20,712 nucleotides of DNA from CAYOHP01 sp964403795 [NCBI: uncultured bacterium] (GTDB taxonomy: Bacteria; Muiribacteriota; UBA6191; CAZXTJ01), in NCBI GenBank assembly GCA_964403795.1, contig CAYOHP010000109.1:1-20712 (forward strand), in the 5' to 3' direction. This document shows, in pieces, positions 1-7,754 of the stretch. Both the position numbers and the translations under genes were made by a program. The notes below the pieces were generated by a model. That model ran no database searches. It saw only the letters and a list, made by a program, of their open reading frames with translations, and was not told the DNA's origin. The stretch's first letter is position 1, and each line of letters starts with the position of its first letter.

Positions 1-41
1 GGGGGGGCCCCCCCGGGCCGGGGCCGGGGCCGGGGCCCGGG
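1..41. repeat. GC-only low-complexity tract with CCGGGG hexamer repeats
   Basis: Bases 1-14 are a perfect palindrome of seven G then seven C. They are followed by three tandem CCGGGG hexamers (18-35) and a CCCGGG (36-41). No coding signal is seen here. It lies at the window edge, so it may be the intergenic spacer of an unseen upstream gene, a strong hairpin, or a place where an assembly broke. Confidence 0.6.
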
Positions 42-65
42 ACCGCGGCAGAGGGTCCACCCCGT

Positions 66-94
66 CCGGTCGGACCGGAGGGAGCCGGTCGGAC
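66..94. repeat. Direct repeat of CCGGTCGGAC upstream of the first gene
   Basis: The 10-mer CCGGTCGGAC occurs at 66-75 and again at 85-94, 19 bases apart (about two helical turns). The first copy lies in an imperfect palindrome (GTCCG-gt-CGGAC, 64-75). The pair sits about 100 bases before the first gene's start, a plausible place for a regulator binding site. In such GC-rich DNA chance repeats are common, so the functional reading is weak. Confidence 0.3.
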
Positions 95-191
95 AGGCGT
101 GCCCTCCCTCGCCACACCGTTGCTCCGCTTCCGGAGCGCTCTGGCACGATGCCTGCCACGGAGGGCACCGGCGAAGGAACGGAGGCGGGCG

Positions 192-1424
192 ATGGGTGTC
201 GGAGCGATGCGGGTACGTTCGGGGATGGCAGTCGCGGTCGCCGTGGCGTTGCTGGGAGCTGCCGGGGGCCGGGCCGGCGAGGACGAGGACGACGCGGGTG
301 GCGACAGCTTCATCGGCCGGGTGGGCGAGGCGGTCGGGGACGTCGTCGAGCTCCTCCGGGATCCCCGGAAACGGGATGCCTTCTGGCTGGCGCGCCTGCC
401 GGTTCCCGACCGCGACCCCTCCCGCCCGACCTGGAACGAGGCCGAGACCAAGCGGGCCATCGAGATCCTGGGCTCGGAAGGCGAACTCCGGAGGGTCACC
501 CGCACCCGGCCGGTACCCGGGAGCCTGGATCTCCCCTTCGACCCGCGGGAGGGCACCCCGCCTTCCCGCAACCGGGAGCACCTCGAAATGCCCCAGGGGA
601 TGACCTACCAGAACTGGACCATGGGAATGCAGGCGATGGCCGACATCTGGGTCGACTTCACCATCCACACCGAACCCAAGGGCCCGGCCGGCATCTACCT
701 GCAGCTCTGGGACTCGGCGATCGGGTCCTGGGGCCAATACCTGGGCCTCCAGTTCCGCGAGGACGGCGGTCGGATCCGCACCAACACCATCTGGAGCCGG
801 TTCGGGAACCAGGACACCTCGGATCTCGACCTCGATCCCGAGAACGGCTACTCCGAGGCCGCGGGCTACGAGGGCGACTTCATCAGCCTGCGGAACCGCT
901 ACGACTGGGAGGTGGGCACCTACACGGTGCACGTCCACCTCGACGCCCTCGACCTGAAGGGCGTGTGGTACCGGATGCGCATCTACGACCATCGAAGGGA
1001 CACCTGGACCGTCCTCGGACGCATGCGCTTTCCCTACGAGAAGGACGGCGGGATCCCCTGGATCCAGGACCGGGGGGGCAGCTGGCAGGAGGTCTTCAGC
1101 GGCGTGGACCGGCCGGGCCAGATCCCGGCGATGCACGTGAGCGTAGGAGGCGTCTACACCTGCGGCCGGCGGGTGGCGGCCCGCTCGGTGCGGACCAGCT
1201 ACGCTCCGGCCATCGAAGGGCTGGAGGAAGGCCCGCTCGACAACGTCGACGTGTCGGTGGACCCGGAGACCCACCGGGTCCACGTCCGGTTCGGCGGCCG
1301 GACCCCGATGCGGAGCGAGGCTCGGACCTGGTCGCTGGGCGAGCCCGCCGGGGGCGGCATCCTCGGCAAGCTGGGCAAGGGAGGGCGCCCCGCTCCCACG
1401 GCCCCTGCCAGCGGGCCGCGATAG
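192..1424 (+). CDS. Secreted protein of unknown function, DUF3472-like beta-sandwich
   Basis: Predicted 410-residue exported protein. I start it at the ATG at 192 because GGAGG (181-185) lies six bases upstream and because the protein then opens with a short basic stretch, a hydrophobic run (about residues 11-25) and a likely signal-peptidase site near residue 28. An acidic segment follows (E30-D34). The middle (about 140-340) is rich in Trp, Tyr and alternating hydrophobic residues. It has a YLGLQF stretch near 183 and an RYDWEVGTY stretch near 236-244, a pattern I associate with DUF3472-type or concanavalin-like beta-sandwich domains; this match is from memory and tentative. The last ~25 residues are Gly/Pro/Ala-rich and probably disordered. 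The serine hydrolase gene follows after 56 bases. No catalytic motif is evident; a carbohydrate- or surface-binding role is a guess. Confidence 0.75.
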   Translation: MGVGAMRVRSGMAVAVAVALLGAAGGRAGEDEDDAGGDSFIGRVGEAVGDVVELLRDPRKRDAFWLARLPVPDRDPSRPTWNEAETKRAIEILGSEGELRRVTRTRPVPGSLDLPFDPREGTPPSRNREHLEMPQGMTYQNWTMGMQAMADIWVDFTIHTEPKGPAGIYLQLWDSAIGSWGQYLGLQFREDGGRIRTNTIWSRFGNQDTSDLDLDPENGYSEAAGYEGDFISLRNRYDWEVGTYTVHVHLDALDLKGVWYRMRIYDHRRDTWTVLGRMRFPYEKDGGIPWIQDRGGSWQEVFSGVDRPGQIPAMHVSVGGVYTCGRRVAARSVRTSYAPAIEGLEEGPLDNVDVSVDPETHRVHVRFGGRTPMRSEARTWSLGEPAGGGILGKLGKGGRPAPTAPASGPR

Positions 1425-1443
1425 GAGAGCGACGGGGATAGAG

Positions 1444-1462
1444 CTCCAGGTTGGCCCTGGAG
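1444..1462. terminator. Seven-bp inverted repeat between the first two genes
   Basis: CTCCAGG (1444-1450) and CCTGGAG (1456-1462) are perfect inverted arms around the loop TTGGC. It lies 20 bases after the first gene's stop and directly before the -10-like TAGTGT of the next. It could act as a terminator hairpin, although no T-run follows, or as an operator overlapping the next promoter. Confidence 0.35.
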
Positions 1463-1465
1463 TGC

Positions 1466-1471
1466 TAGTGT
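1466..1471 (+). promoter_or_regulatory. -10-like TAGTGT, possible leaderless promoter
   Basis: TAGTGT fits the TAnnnT -10 consensus and ends nine bases before the ATG at 1481. No Shine-Dalgarno lies in the normal window before that ATG. The arrangement resembles leaderless promoters. No convincing -35 box is seen. Confidence 0.35.
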
Positions 1472-1480
1472 CCGGCCGCC

Positions 1481-2458
1481 ATGGCGAACCTCGCGAGCAT
1501 CCTGCGGGCCCTGGCCCTCGGGGCACTCCTGGCCACGTCGCTCCCTGCGGAGCCGCTCGGGGAGACACTTCCCAGCCTTCCCCTGGAACTCGACGAGAGC
1601 CAGTGGAAGCCGCTGGACGAGTGCCGGGATCCGGGCTTCGAAGCGGTCCTCGTGCAGCGCCTGCGCGCCGACCCCAGGCGCCGGGCCATGCTCGATGCCG
1701 GCAAGCTCGGGGTGGCGCTCGCCGACCTGCGCCGACCCGAGGCCACCCGCTACGCCACCGCCAACGGCGACGTGATGCTCTACACCGCCAGCATGTCGAA
1801 GCTCTTGGCCCTGGCCGGCGCCGAGGCCGCCCTGGAGGACGGGAGCCTCTCCGACAGCCCCGCCTTCCAGGCCCAGCTCGGCTCGATGATCCGGGTCTCG
1901 TCCAATCCCGCCGCCAGCGCCGTGATCGACCGGGTGGGGGTGGCCCGCATCGTGGCGTTGGTCAAGAGTCCGGCCTGGAGTTTCTACGACCGCGAGAAGG
2001 GCGGCGGCTTCTGGTTGGGCGCCCGCTACGGGAGCGGGGGCACCCGGATCCCGGAACCGCTCCGGGGCCTGGTCCACGCCGGGACCGCCCACCAGATCGC
2101 CCGCTTCTTCCATCTGGTGGCGCACGGCCGGCTGGTCACCCGGGCCCGCTCCGCCGAGATGCTCGGCCACATGGGGAAGCCCGGCCTCCCCGACGGGTTC
2201 GTGGCGGCGCTGACGGCGATCGCCCCCGAGGCCTCGCTCTACCGCAAGTCGGGCCGCTGGAAGACCTGGAACTCCGAGGGCGTGCTGGTCTGGGGACCGG
2301 GAGGGCGGCGTTACCTGCTGGTGGCGGTGGCCGACGCCGAGGGCGGGGAGCGGATCCTCCGGGATCTCGTCGGGGTGGCCGAGGCGACCCTGGGCCTGCC
2401 CGAGGGCGACTCCGTCCGACGGGACCGGTTCGAGGCGTTGCACCAGGTCGTCCCTTGA
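1481..2458 (+). CDS. Secreted serine hydrolase of class A beta-lactamase fold
   Basis: This 325-residue protein has a hydrophobic leader (residues 5-23) that would export it. The three penicillin-interacting motifs of the class A beta-lactamase/PBP-like fold are in order: SxxK as S104-M-S-K107 with the nucleophilic serine, SxN as S140-S-N142, and KTG-like as K256-S-G258. A helical segment with the T/SxxxxA pattern (about 202-215) also matches. I do not see the omega-loop ExxLN motif that supplies the deacylation glutamate of true class A beta-lactamases. It may therefore be a penicillin-binding or general serine hydrolase rather than a resistance enzyme. The next gene starts at a TTG overlapping its stop, so the two are probably co-transcribed. 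The fold assignment is firm; the substrate is unknown. Confidence 0.85.
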   Translation: MANLASILRALALGALLATSLPAEPLGETLPSLPLELDESQWKPLDECRDPGFEAVLVQRLRADPRRRAMLDAGKLGVALADLRRPEATRYATANGDVMLYTASMSKLLALAGAEAALEDGSLSDSPAFQAQLGSMIRVSSNPAASAVIDRVGVARIVALVKSPAWSFYDREKGGGFWLGARYGSGGTRIPEPLRGLVHAGTAHQIARFFHLVAHGRLVTRARSAEMLGHMGKPGLPDGFVAALTAIAPEASLYRKSGRWKTWNSEGVLVWGPGGRRYLLVAVADAEGGERILRDLVGVAEATLGLPEGDSVRRDRFEALHQVVP

Positions 2459-2859
2459 CGGGGGAAGGCGGGGAGCCGCGTCTCGCATGGTTCGCCGGGG
2501 CCTCGACCCGCGAGCTCGTCCTGGCCGGCCTGGGCCTGGCGCTCCTGATCGAACTCGTCACCGTGGGGTTCCGCTTCGGCCTGGGGATGGAGTCGACCCG
2601 CGACACCGGCTTCATGGCCCGGCTCACCTTCGGCTGGCGGATCCACCATGGCTATGTCGGAGCGCTGCTGCTCGCCCTGGCGCCCGGCCTCGCCCCGGGG
2701 CGACTGCGGGGCGCGGCGGTCGTCCTCGGGATCGGGCTCCTGGTCTCCGACCTGGTCCACCACTTCCTGGTGCTCTGGCCGATCACCGGGAGCCCCCAGT
2801 TCGACCTCCGGTATCCGGAGGCGCCTCCCGAGGCAACTTCCGGGCCATCCCGCCCGTAG
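2455..2859 (+). CDS. Small integral membrane protein, three predicted helices
   Basis: Predicted 134-residue membrane protein. The best start is TTG at 2455, which overlaps the upstream TGA as TTGA; no ATG or GTG lies in frame before the first membrane helix. Hydrophobic segments fall near residues 22-42, 63-80 and 84-108. Two HH pairs sit at membrane borders, in RIHHGY near 62-67 and in DLVHHF near 101-106, followed by LWPITG. The paired histidines could bind haem or a metal, but this is inference. The tail is short and Pro/Ser-rich. I do not recognise the family. The overlap suggests translational coupling to the serine hydrolase gene, and the MBL-fold gene begins 51 bases further on. Confidence 0.65.
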   Translation: MTGEGGEPRLAWFAGASTRELVLAGLGLALLIELVTVGFRFGLGMESTRDTGFMARLTFGWRIHHGYVGALLLALAPGLAPGRLRGAAVVLGIGLLVSDLVHHFLVLWPITGSPQFDLRYPEAPPEATSGPSRP

Positions 2860-2866
2860 TCCTCAT

Positions 2867-2910
2867 GGAGGGATCGCGCTCCGGCTGAGATCCCCCGCGG
2901 AGGAGGGATC
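2867..2910 (+). promoter_or_regulatory. Leader with alternative hairpins at the MBL-gene RBS
   Basis: GGAGGGATCG occurs twice, at 2867-2876 and 2902-2911; the second copy contains part of the ribosome binding site and the first base of the GTG start. Between them, GATCCC (2889-2894) can pair with GGGATC of either copy (2870-2875 or 2905-2910). The two pairings exclude each other and one would mask the ribosome binding site. The stems are only six bp, so the regulatory reading is a hypothesis. Confidence 0.3.
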
Positions 2911-5328
2911 GTGGTCGGCAGACAAGCCCTCGGGGCGGTCCTCGGGATCGGCGCGCTGGCGCTGGCAGCATCGGCGGCGGCCGAGGACCCCAAGTTCAAG
3001 GTCTTCACGGTCGATGTGGGCACCGGCCTCGGCGTCTACTGCGAGCTGCCGCGATCCGGCGGGGGACGGCCCTGGCGCATCGTCTACGACACCGGCAAGG
3101 GCGCGGGCGCGGGTCTCGAGAACGACCTGGTCGCCTTCCTGGTCTCGCCCCAGGTGGGTCTGAAGCCGGCCCAGGGCGACTTCGCGGGCGACGAGATCGA
3201 CTTCTTCGTGCTGTCCCATCCGCACGAGGACCACTTCAACGGCGCCAAGCCCCTCTTCGACATGTTCGACGTGCGCAACGTCATCGAGTCGAAGCAGATC
3301 CCGGCCGTGAAGTACCTGTCCCGCTTCAAGGCGGCCGCGGTCCAGGAGATCGCCGCCGCCAAGGCCGCCGGGAAGGACGCCCACTACTACGTGGTCGGGC
3401 TCCCCTATCCCAACGGGTTCGATGCCCCCCGGGAGGGGAAGGCCTACGACGAGTACGCCCTGGCGGAGAAGAACCTGCCTGCGTTCCTCAAGAAGAAGAT
3501 CGATCCCAGGAAGCACCAGGGAAGGGTGAAGTGGCCGTTCGGCCCCGCCCAGGTGGCCCAGACCGTGAAGTGGCCGGTCGAGCACCTGCTCGGCAACGGG
3601 CATGCCAAGGCCAAGGGGCTGGTCCCGGCCGAGCTCTACAAGGGGACGCTCGAGGTCGACGTGATCCCGGTGGGGACCCACTTCGACCTCGACCGCAAGA
3701 CCGGTGCGGGGTTCACGGTGCTCCACGGCGACACCATCGCGGCCCTCGACCCGGAGAAGATGGAGAAGGGGCCGTACCAGGAGGCCTTCCCCTACTACAA
3801 GGAAGCCGACCTGAACGACGGGTCGGTCACCATCCGGGTGGCCTACGGCAACGCCAGCGTGATCGTGCCGGGCGACACCGAGGGCCGGGAGAAGAAGCCC
3901 TCGAAGCTGTACTCGCTGGCGGACGTGTTCTCCACCGGCGACGGCGAGGACGCCTACTCGAAGGAAGAGGTGCTGGCCCACCTGCGCCGGGACAAGCCGG
4001 CCGCCGAGCAGCTCCCGCTGGTGCCCATGGTCGAGCCCTACGTGCTCGGTTCGGTGGACGTGCGACGGCTGGCCTTCCACTCGTACGTGACCTACGACCT
4101 GCTCACTCCCGAGGGCTTCTCGGTGGAGGGTGCCGGCGGGGCCCGCGACATCGCCGCGGTCTCGATCGGCTCGCCGGGCGACGTCAAGGAGTCGATGATC
4201 GCCTGGGACCGCCGCGACGAGTGGGAGAGGAAGGTCGTCTACCCGACCTGGAAGGAGCGCCTGTTCCGCTTCCACCGCACCCTGGTGGAGAACGGCCAGA
4301 AGCGGGCCTCGCTCAAGGGGCGGTTCTCGGGGTGGGTGAAGGGCGGCAAGCCCCGGCTGTTCTGGAGCGACGAGCTGGACCGGTTCCTGCTCGACTACAC
4401 GAACCCGGTCTGGACCATCACCAACCTGGTGCAGCTGACCGAGCGGATCTTCTACGTCGACCCGTACCTGGCGCACATCCTGGCCGGGTTCATCCTGCGC
4501 TCGGACGCCTTCCTCGAGTACCTGGCGCCCCAGGATCGCTCCGAGGCGTGCAAGCGCGGCGAGCGCCACATGATGGACGTGGCCGCCGAGATCAAGGCCG
4601 AGTCGGGCACCGACATCCTGAAGAGCGACGTGTTGTTCTTCGGGCACCACGGCTCGTTCACCTCGAGTTCGCTCGGCTTCGTGCTGGCGGTCGATCCCAA
4701 CGTGGGCGTGATCTCCGCCGACGACAAGAGCTACTCGGGTTCGACCCTGCCGGACTTCTCCGCCATGTTCTGGAACCTGAACACCCATCATCCCCACGCC
4801 CGGGCCCTGCTCCACTCGCTGTTCTTCCATGCCGACATGCTGGCGAAGAAGCGGGGCGAGCCGGTGGACGGGTTCGCCGACCGGGCCCGCTTCTCGCAGT
4901 CGGCGGCACGCATCTTCCGGGCCCGCAAGCGCTGGCCGATCCCGATCTGGCGGACCGACTGGAACGACGACCTGGTGGACGACAACACCCTGATCGACAA
5001 CCTGGTGATCGAGAGCGACGGCCGGAAGCCGATCTGGGACTGGGTCCGCCACCGGAAGGGCGAGACGAAGAAGGATCTGATCCCGGCCGATGCCGGCGGG
5101 ATCGAGAGCCTCTCCAAGTACCAGTACTGGTTCCAGCTGCTCGGCTTCGTGCCCAAGGGCGAGCCGATCCGGCCCCACGATCCGTCCGGGGAGATCCGGT
5201 CCTTCGGGGTCGACCGTCCCGCCAAGGGCGTCCGGGCGGTGCGCACCGAGTCGGCTCCCGCGGCCCGGGGCGCGGCGCCTGCGGGAGAGCCCGAGGAACT
5301 CGAGGACTGGGTCGACGACCACGAGTAG
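2911..5328 (+). CDS. Secreted ComEC/Rec2-type metallo-beta-lactamase-fold protein
   Basis: This 805-residue protein starts at GTG 2911 with GGAGGAGGG (2899-2907) just upstream, and has a clear signal peptide (residues 1-24, cleaved near AAA-ED). It shows the MBL metal-site order of the ComEC C-terminal hydrolase family: TVDVGTGLG near 34-42, H103-P-H105-E-D107-H108, a PGD motif with D322 after an SVTIRVAYG strand, and H579-H-G-S582. In ordinary members the GD and HHGS motifs are a few tens of residues apart; here about 256 residues separate them, with many aromatic and basic residues. There are no transmembrane channel segments, so it is not ComEC itself. A secreted hydrolase, perhaps a nuclease or phosphodiesterase, is likely; the substrate is unknown. 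The Ser/Thr kinase gene follows after 21 bases, suggesting a shared transcript. Confidence 0.85.
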   Translation: MVGRQALGAVLGIGALALAASAAAEDPKFKVFTVDVGTGLGVYCELPRSGGGRPWRIVYDTGKGAGAGLENDLVAFLVSPQVGLKPAQGDFAGDEIDFFVLSHPHEDHFNGAKPLFDMFDVRNVIESKQIPAVKYLSRFKAAAVQEIAAAKAAGKDAHYYVVGLPYPNGFDAPREGKAYDEYALAEKNLPAFLKKKIDPRKHQGRVKWPFGPAQVAQTVKWPVEHLLGNGHAKAKGLVPAELYKGTLEVDVIPVGTHFDLDRKTGAGFTVLHGDTIAALDPEKMEKGPYQEAFPYYKEADLNDGSVTIRVAYGNASVIVPGDTEGREKKPSKLYSLADVFSTGDGEDAYSKEEVLAHLRRDKPAAEQLPLVPMVEPYVLGSVDVRRLAFHSYVTYDLLTPEGFSVEGAGGARDIAAVSIGSPGDVKESMIAWDRRDEWERKVVYPTWKERLFRFHRTLVENGQKRASLKGRFSGWVKGGKPRLFWSDELDRFLLDYTNPVWTITNLVQLTERIFYVDPYLAHILAGFILRSDAFLEYLAPQDRSEACKRGERHMMDVAAEIKAESGTDILKSDVLFFGHHGSFTSSSLGFVLAVDPNVGVISADDKSYSGSTLPDFSAMFWNLNTHHPHARALLHSLFFHADMLAKKRGEPVDGFADRARFSQSAARIFRARKRWPIPIWRTDWNDDLVDDNTLIDNLVIESDGRKPIWDWVRHRKGETKKDLIPADAGGIESLSKYQYWFQLLGFVPKGEPIRPHDPSGEIRSFGVDRPAKGVRAVRTESAPAARGAAPAGEPEELEDWVDDHE

Positions 5329-5349
5329 GCGGTCGCGGCGGTACCGGAG

Positions 5350-7590
5350 GTGGGCTCGACCCTTGATGGTCCGACGGACCCGCCACGGGGCGACACCGAC
5401 GGTCCCGTGAGGCTGCCCGAGGAGCTGAGGGCGCGCTACGTCCCCGAGGCGGTGCTGGGCCGGGGCGGCTTCGGGGAAGTGCTCCGCTGCCGGGACCGTG
5501 AGCTCGACCGCCCCGTCGCCGTGAAGCTGCTCGTGGCTCCCCTGGACGACGAGGAGGCCCGGGCGCGTTTCGCAAGGGAGGCGCGTGCCACCGCCGCGGT
5601 GCGGCATCCCCACGTCGTCCAGGTGCTCGACTACGGCGTCTCGGCGGCCGGGGAGCCCTGGCTGGTCTACGAGTACGTTCCCGGCCCGGACCTGGAGACC
5701 CGGATCGGGAGCGGCCAGGCGCTGCCGGTCGGCACCCTGGCCGGGTGGGGCCGGGACCTGGCCGGGGCGCTCCAGGCGGTCCACGACGCCGGATTGGTGC
5801 ACCGGGACGTGAAGCCCGGGAACGTGCTGCTCCGGGACGGGGCGGTGCCCCTGCTCTGCGACCTCGGGATCGCCTGGCGGGCGGGGGGCCGTACGGTCCG
5901 GACCGCCGAGGGCCTGGTGCTGGGGACGCCCCAGTACATGGCCCCCGAGGTCGTCACCGGGCGCGACCCGGCCGGTCCGGCTTCCGACCAGTACGGCCTG
6001 GCGGCGACCCTGTACCGGGTCTGGACCGGCGGCTTGCCCCTGGGTGTCGGGTTGGCCGGGATCCTGGAGCGGGTCCGGGAGGGGAGGGGGGCCGAGGTGC
6101 CCCTCCCCGGCGAGGCGGGACCGGAGCGCGAGCTGGCCTTGACGCTCCGTCGCGCCCTGGCCCTTTCGCCTGCCGATCGCTTCGGCTCCTGTCGGGAGTT
6201 CGGGACCGCCCTGGACCGGGCGTGCCGGGCGAGCGGACCGGGACGGACCCTGATCGCGGCGGCGACGGTAGTCTCGGATCGGGCCGCTCCGGGCAGGGAG
6301 ACGGCGGGTGGGGGGCAGGGTCCGGTCCCGGAGGGGGCGTCGTCGTCGCAACCCGTTTCTGCCGCCGGGTCGGCTGCGTTCGGTCGCTGGATCCGGGCTC
6401 CCGTCCTGGTGGCCTGGGTGGTGGTGGTGTCAGCCCTGGCCCGGCTGGGGGCCTGGTCCTCCCGCGAGCCGGGTGGGCCGGGTCACCCTCCCGCGCTGAC
6501 CGCGGGTCCGGAGTCGCCACCCGCAGTAGCGAGGGGCGGACCGCCGGCCCTGGTGGCCGGCGATCGGATCCCGGGCGCGGCGGTGGGGGGCCCGGACCCG
6601 ACCGGCCCGAACTCGCGGGTGGTCCTCGATCTCGAGAGGGCGGTCCGGGAGCTGGAGGTGCCCTGGCTGGCAGCCAAGGCACGTCAGGGGAGCGCGAGCG
6701 GCAAGTTCCTCAAGCTCGACCTGGCCTGGGTCTCCCGGATCCTCCCGGTCCTCGAAGCCTGCGATCGCTGGCTCGCCGGATTGTCGGCGGTGGATCCGGA
6801 TCCGGGAGCGCAGCGAGCCCTCCTGGCGAGTGTCGCCGTGGAGGAGGGCCTGGGACGCAGGGTCCTCTTCCTCCTCGAGGAGGTGCTCGGGAGGATCGAC
6901 CATCCCACCCTCCTGGAGCGGAGCCTCGGGGAGCCCGACGGCGACCGGGCGGAGGCGGCGGAGCTCCGGGTCGAGCACAGTCGGACCGTGTTCCGCCGAC
7001 TCTCGCAGGTGTTCCGGACCCAGCGGTTCTCGGATCCCGCCCCGCCCCTCCTGGTCGGGGTCCGGATCCGGTTGCTGGTCGCGGATCCGGAGGCGGACTT
7101 CGACGCCCTCTACCTCCAGGCCGAGCAGGGCCTGCGAGGCGGCCCCAGGAGTTTCGAGACCGGGCACCTGTGGCAGGCGGCGGCGAAGGCGATCCTGGGC
7201 CAGCTGGAGGCGGCCCGGAGGGGAACCGGTGACCGGAAGGCGGAGTGCGCCCGCTTCGAGACCCGGAGACTGGCGCTGCTCGAGGCCGTCGAACCCGGGT
7301 TCGAGGGTTTCTTCGACGGGACCCAGCGCGGGATCGTGGTCGGGAGCCTGCGCATGCTCCGACGGCAGCAGGCGATCTGCGGTATGGCGCCCCGGTTCGA
7401 GCCGACCTGCCGGCATCTCCTCGGGCTGGTCCGGACCCTGGCCGCGAGGACCCCGGAACCACCGGCCGACTGGGCTCCCGACCTCGACGACGCCCTGGAG
7501 GTCCTGGGGACCGCCGGAGCTTCGGAGTGCCGGGACGCGGTCGTGGCCGTCCTGGCGGGCATGCGGGCTCGTACCCTGCCCGCGCCCTGA
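5350..7590 (+). CDS. Transmembrane Hanks-type Ser/Thr protein kinase (first copy)
   Basis: This 746-residue protein has an N-terminal kinase domain (about 30-290): glycine loop GRGGFG (37-42), ATP-binding lysine in VAVKLL (K59), catalytic HRDVKPGN (151-158), and the P+1/APE region GTPQYMAPE (192-200). The Mg-binding DFG motif reads DLG (171-173), a conservative variant. A Ser/Gly/Pro linker follows, then one membrane helix (about 350-366) and a ~380-residue, helix-rich C-terminal domain that should lie outside the cytoplasm and probably senses a ligand. That domain matches no family I recognise. GTG 5350 gives the longest form; GTG 5407 (residue 20) is a plausible alternative, since neither has a strong Shine-Dalgarno and the kinase fold begins after both. 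The gene lies 21 bases after the MBL-fold gene, so they may be co-transcribed. Kinase substrates are unknown. Confidence 0.9.
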   Translation: MGSTLDGPTDPPRGDTDGPVRLPEELRARYVPEAVLGRGGFGEVLRCRDRELDRPVAVKLLVAPLDDEEARARFAREARATAAVRHPHVVQVLDYGVSAAGEPWLVYEYVPGPDLETRIGSGQALPVGTLAGWGRDLAGALQAVHDAGLVHRDVKPGNVLLRDGAVPLLCDLGIAWRAGGRTVRTAEGLVLGTPQYMAPEVVTGRDPAGPASDQYGLAATLYRVWTGGLPLGVGLAGILERVREGRGAEVPLPGEAGPERELALTLRRALALSPADRFGSCREFGTALDRACRASGPGRTLIAAATVVSDRAAPGRETAGGGQGPVPEGASSSQPVSAAGSAAFGRWIRAPVLVAWVVVVSALARLGAWSSREPGGPGHPPALTAGPESPPAVARGGPPALVAGDRIPGAAVGGPDPTGPNSRVVLDLERAVRELEVPWLAAKARQGSASGKFLKLDLAWVSRILPVLEACDRWLAGLSAVDPDPGAQRALLASVAVEEGLGRRVLFLLEEVLGRIDHPTLLERSLGEPDGDRAEAAELRVEHSRTVFRRLSQVFRTQRFSDPAPPLLVGVRIRLLVADPEADFDALYLQAEQGLRGGPRSFETGHLWQAAAKAILGQLEAARRGTGDRKAECARFETRRLALLEAVEPGFEGFFDGTQRGIVVGSLRMLRRQQAICGMAPRFEPTCRHLLGLVRTLAARTPEPPADWAPDLDDALEVLGTAGASECRDAVVAVLAGMRARTLPAP

Positions 7591-7611
7591 CCCGCCCGGC
7601 GCGTCCTGCCC

Positions 7612-7643
7612 CGGACACCCGGGGTGTCCGCCGCCGGACACCC
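7612..7643. promoter_or_regulatory. CGGACACCC palindrome plus third half-site upstream of hsp20
   Basis: CGGACACCC (7612-7620) and GGGTGTCCG (7622-7630) form a perfect 9-bp inverted repeat around one base. A third copy, CGGACACCC, follows at 7635-7643 in direct orientation, 23 bases after the first. It lies between the kinase stop and the small heat-shock gene. No T-tract follows, so an operator for a heat-shock regulator is as likely as a terminator. It is not the HrcA CIRCE element. Confidence 0.45.
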
Positions 7644-7754
7644 GCTTCCCCGGGGGCGCCGCGGGGCTCCGGGAATGGGCTCCGGGAGCGGGGAGAGAAG
7701 GGGGCGGGCATGGTACGGGGATTGCTTTCTCCCGGTCGGGATGGGAGGAAGGCC

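Noticed and set aside
99-191. Upstream GTG extension of the first gene
   Set aside because: GTG at 99 has no good ribosome binding site and would put an Arg-rich segment before the signal peptide. ATG 192 has GGAGG six bases upstream.
2863-6351. 1162-codon open frame on the minus strand
   Set aside because: It runs opposite the MBL-fold and first kinase genes, whose + strand frames have intact motifs. Its translation is Arg/Gly/Pro/Val/Leu/His-rich with no domain; long antisense frames are expected at this GC content.
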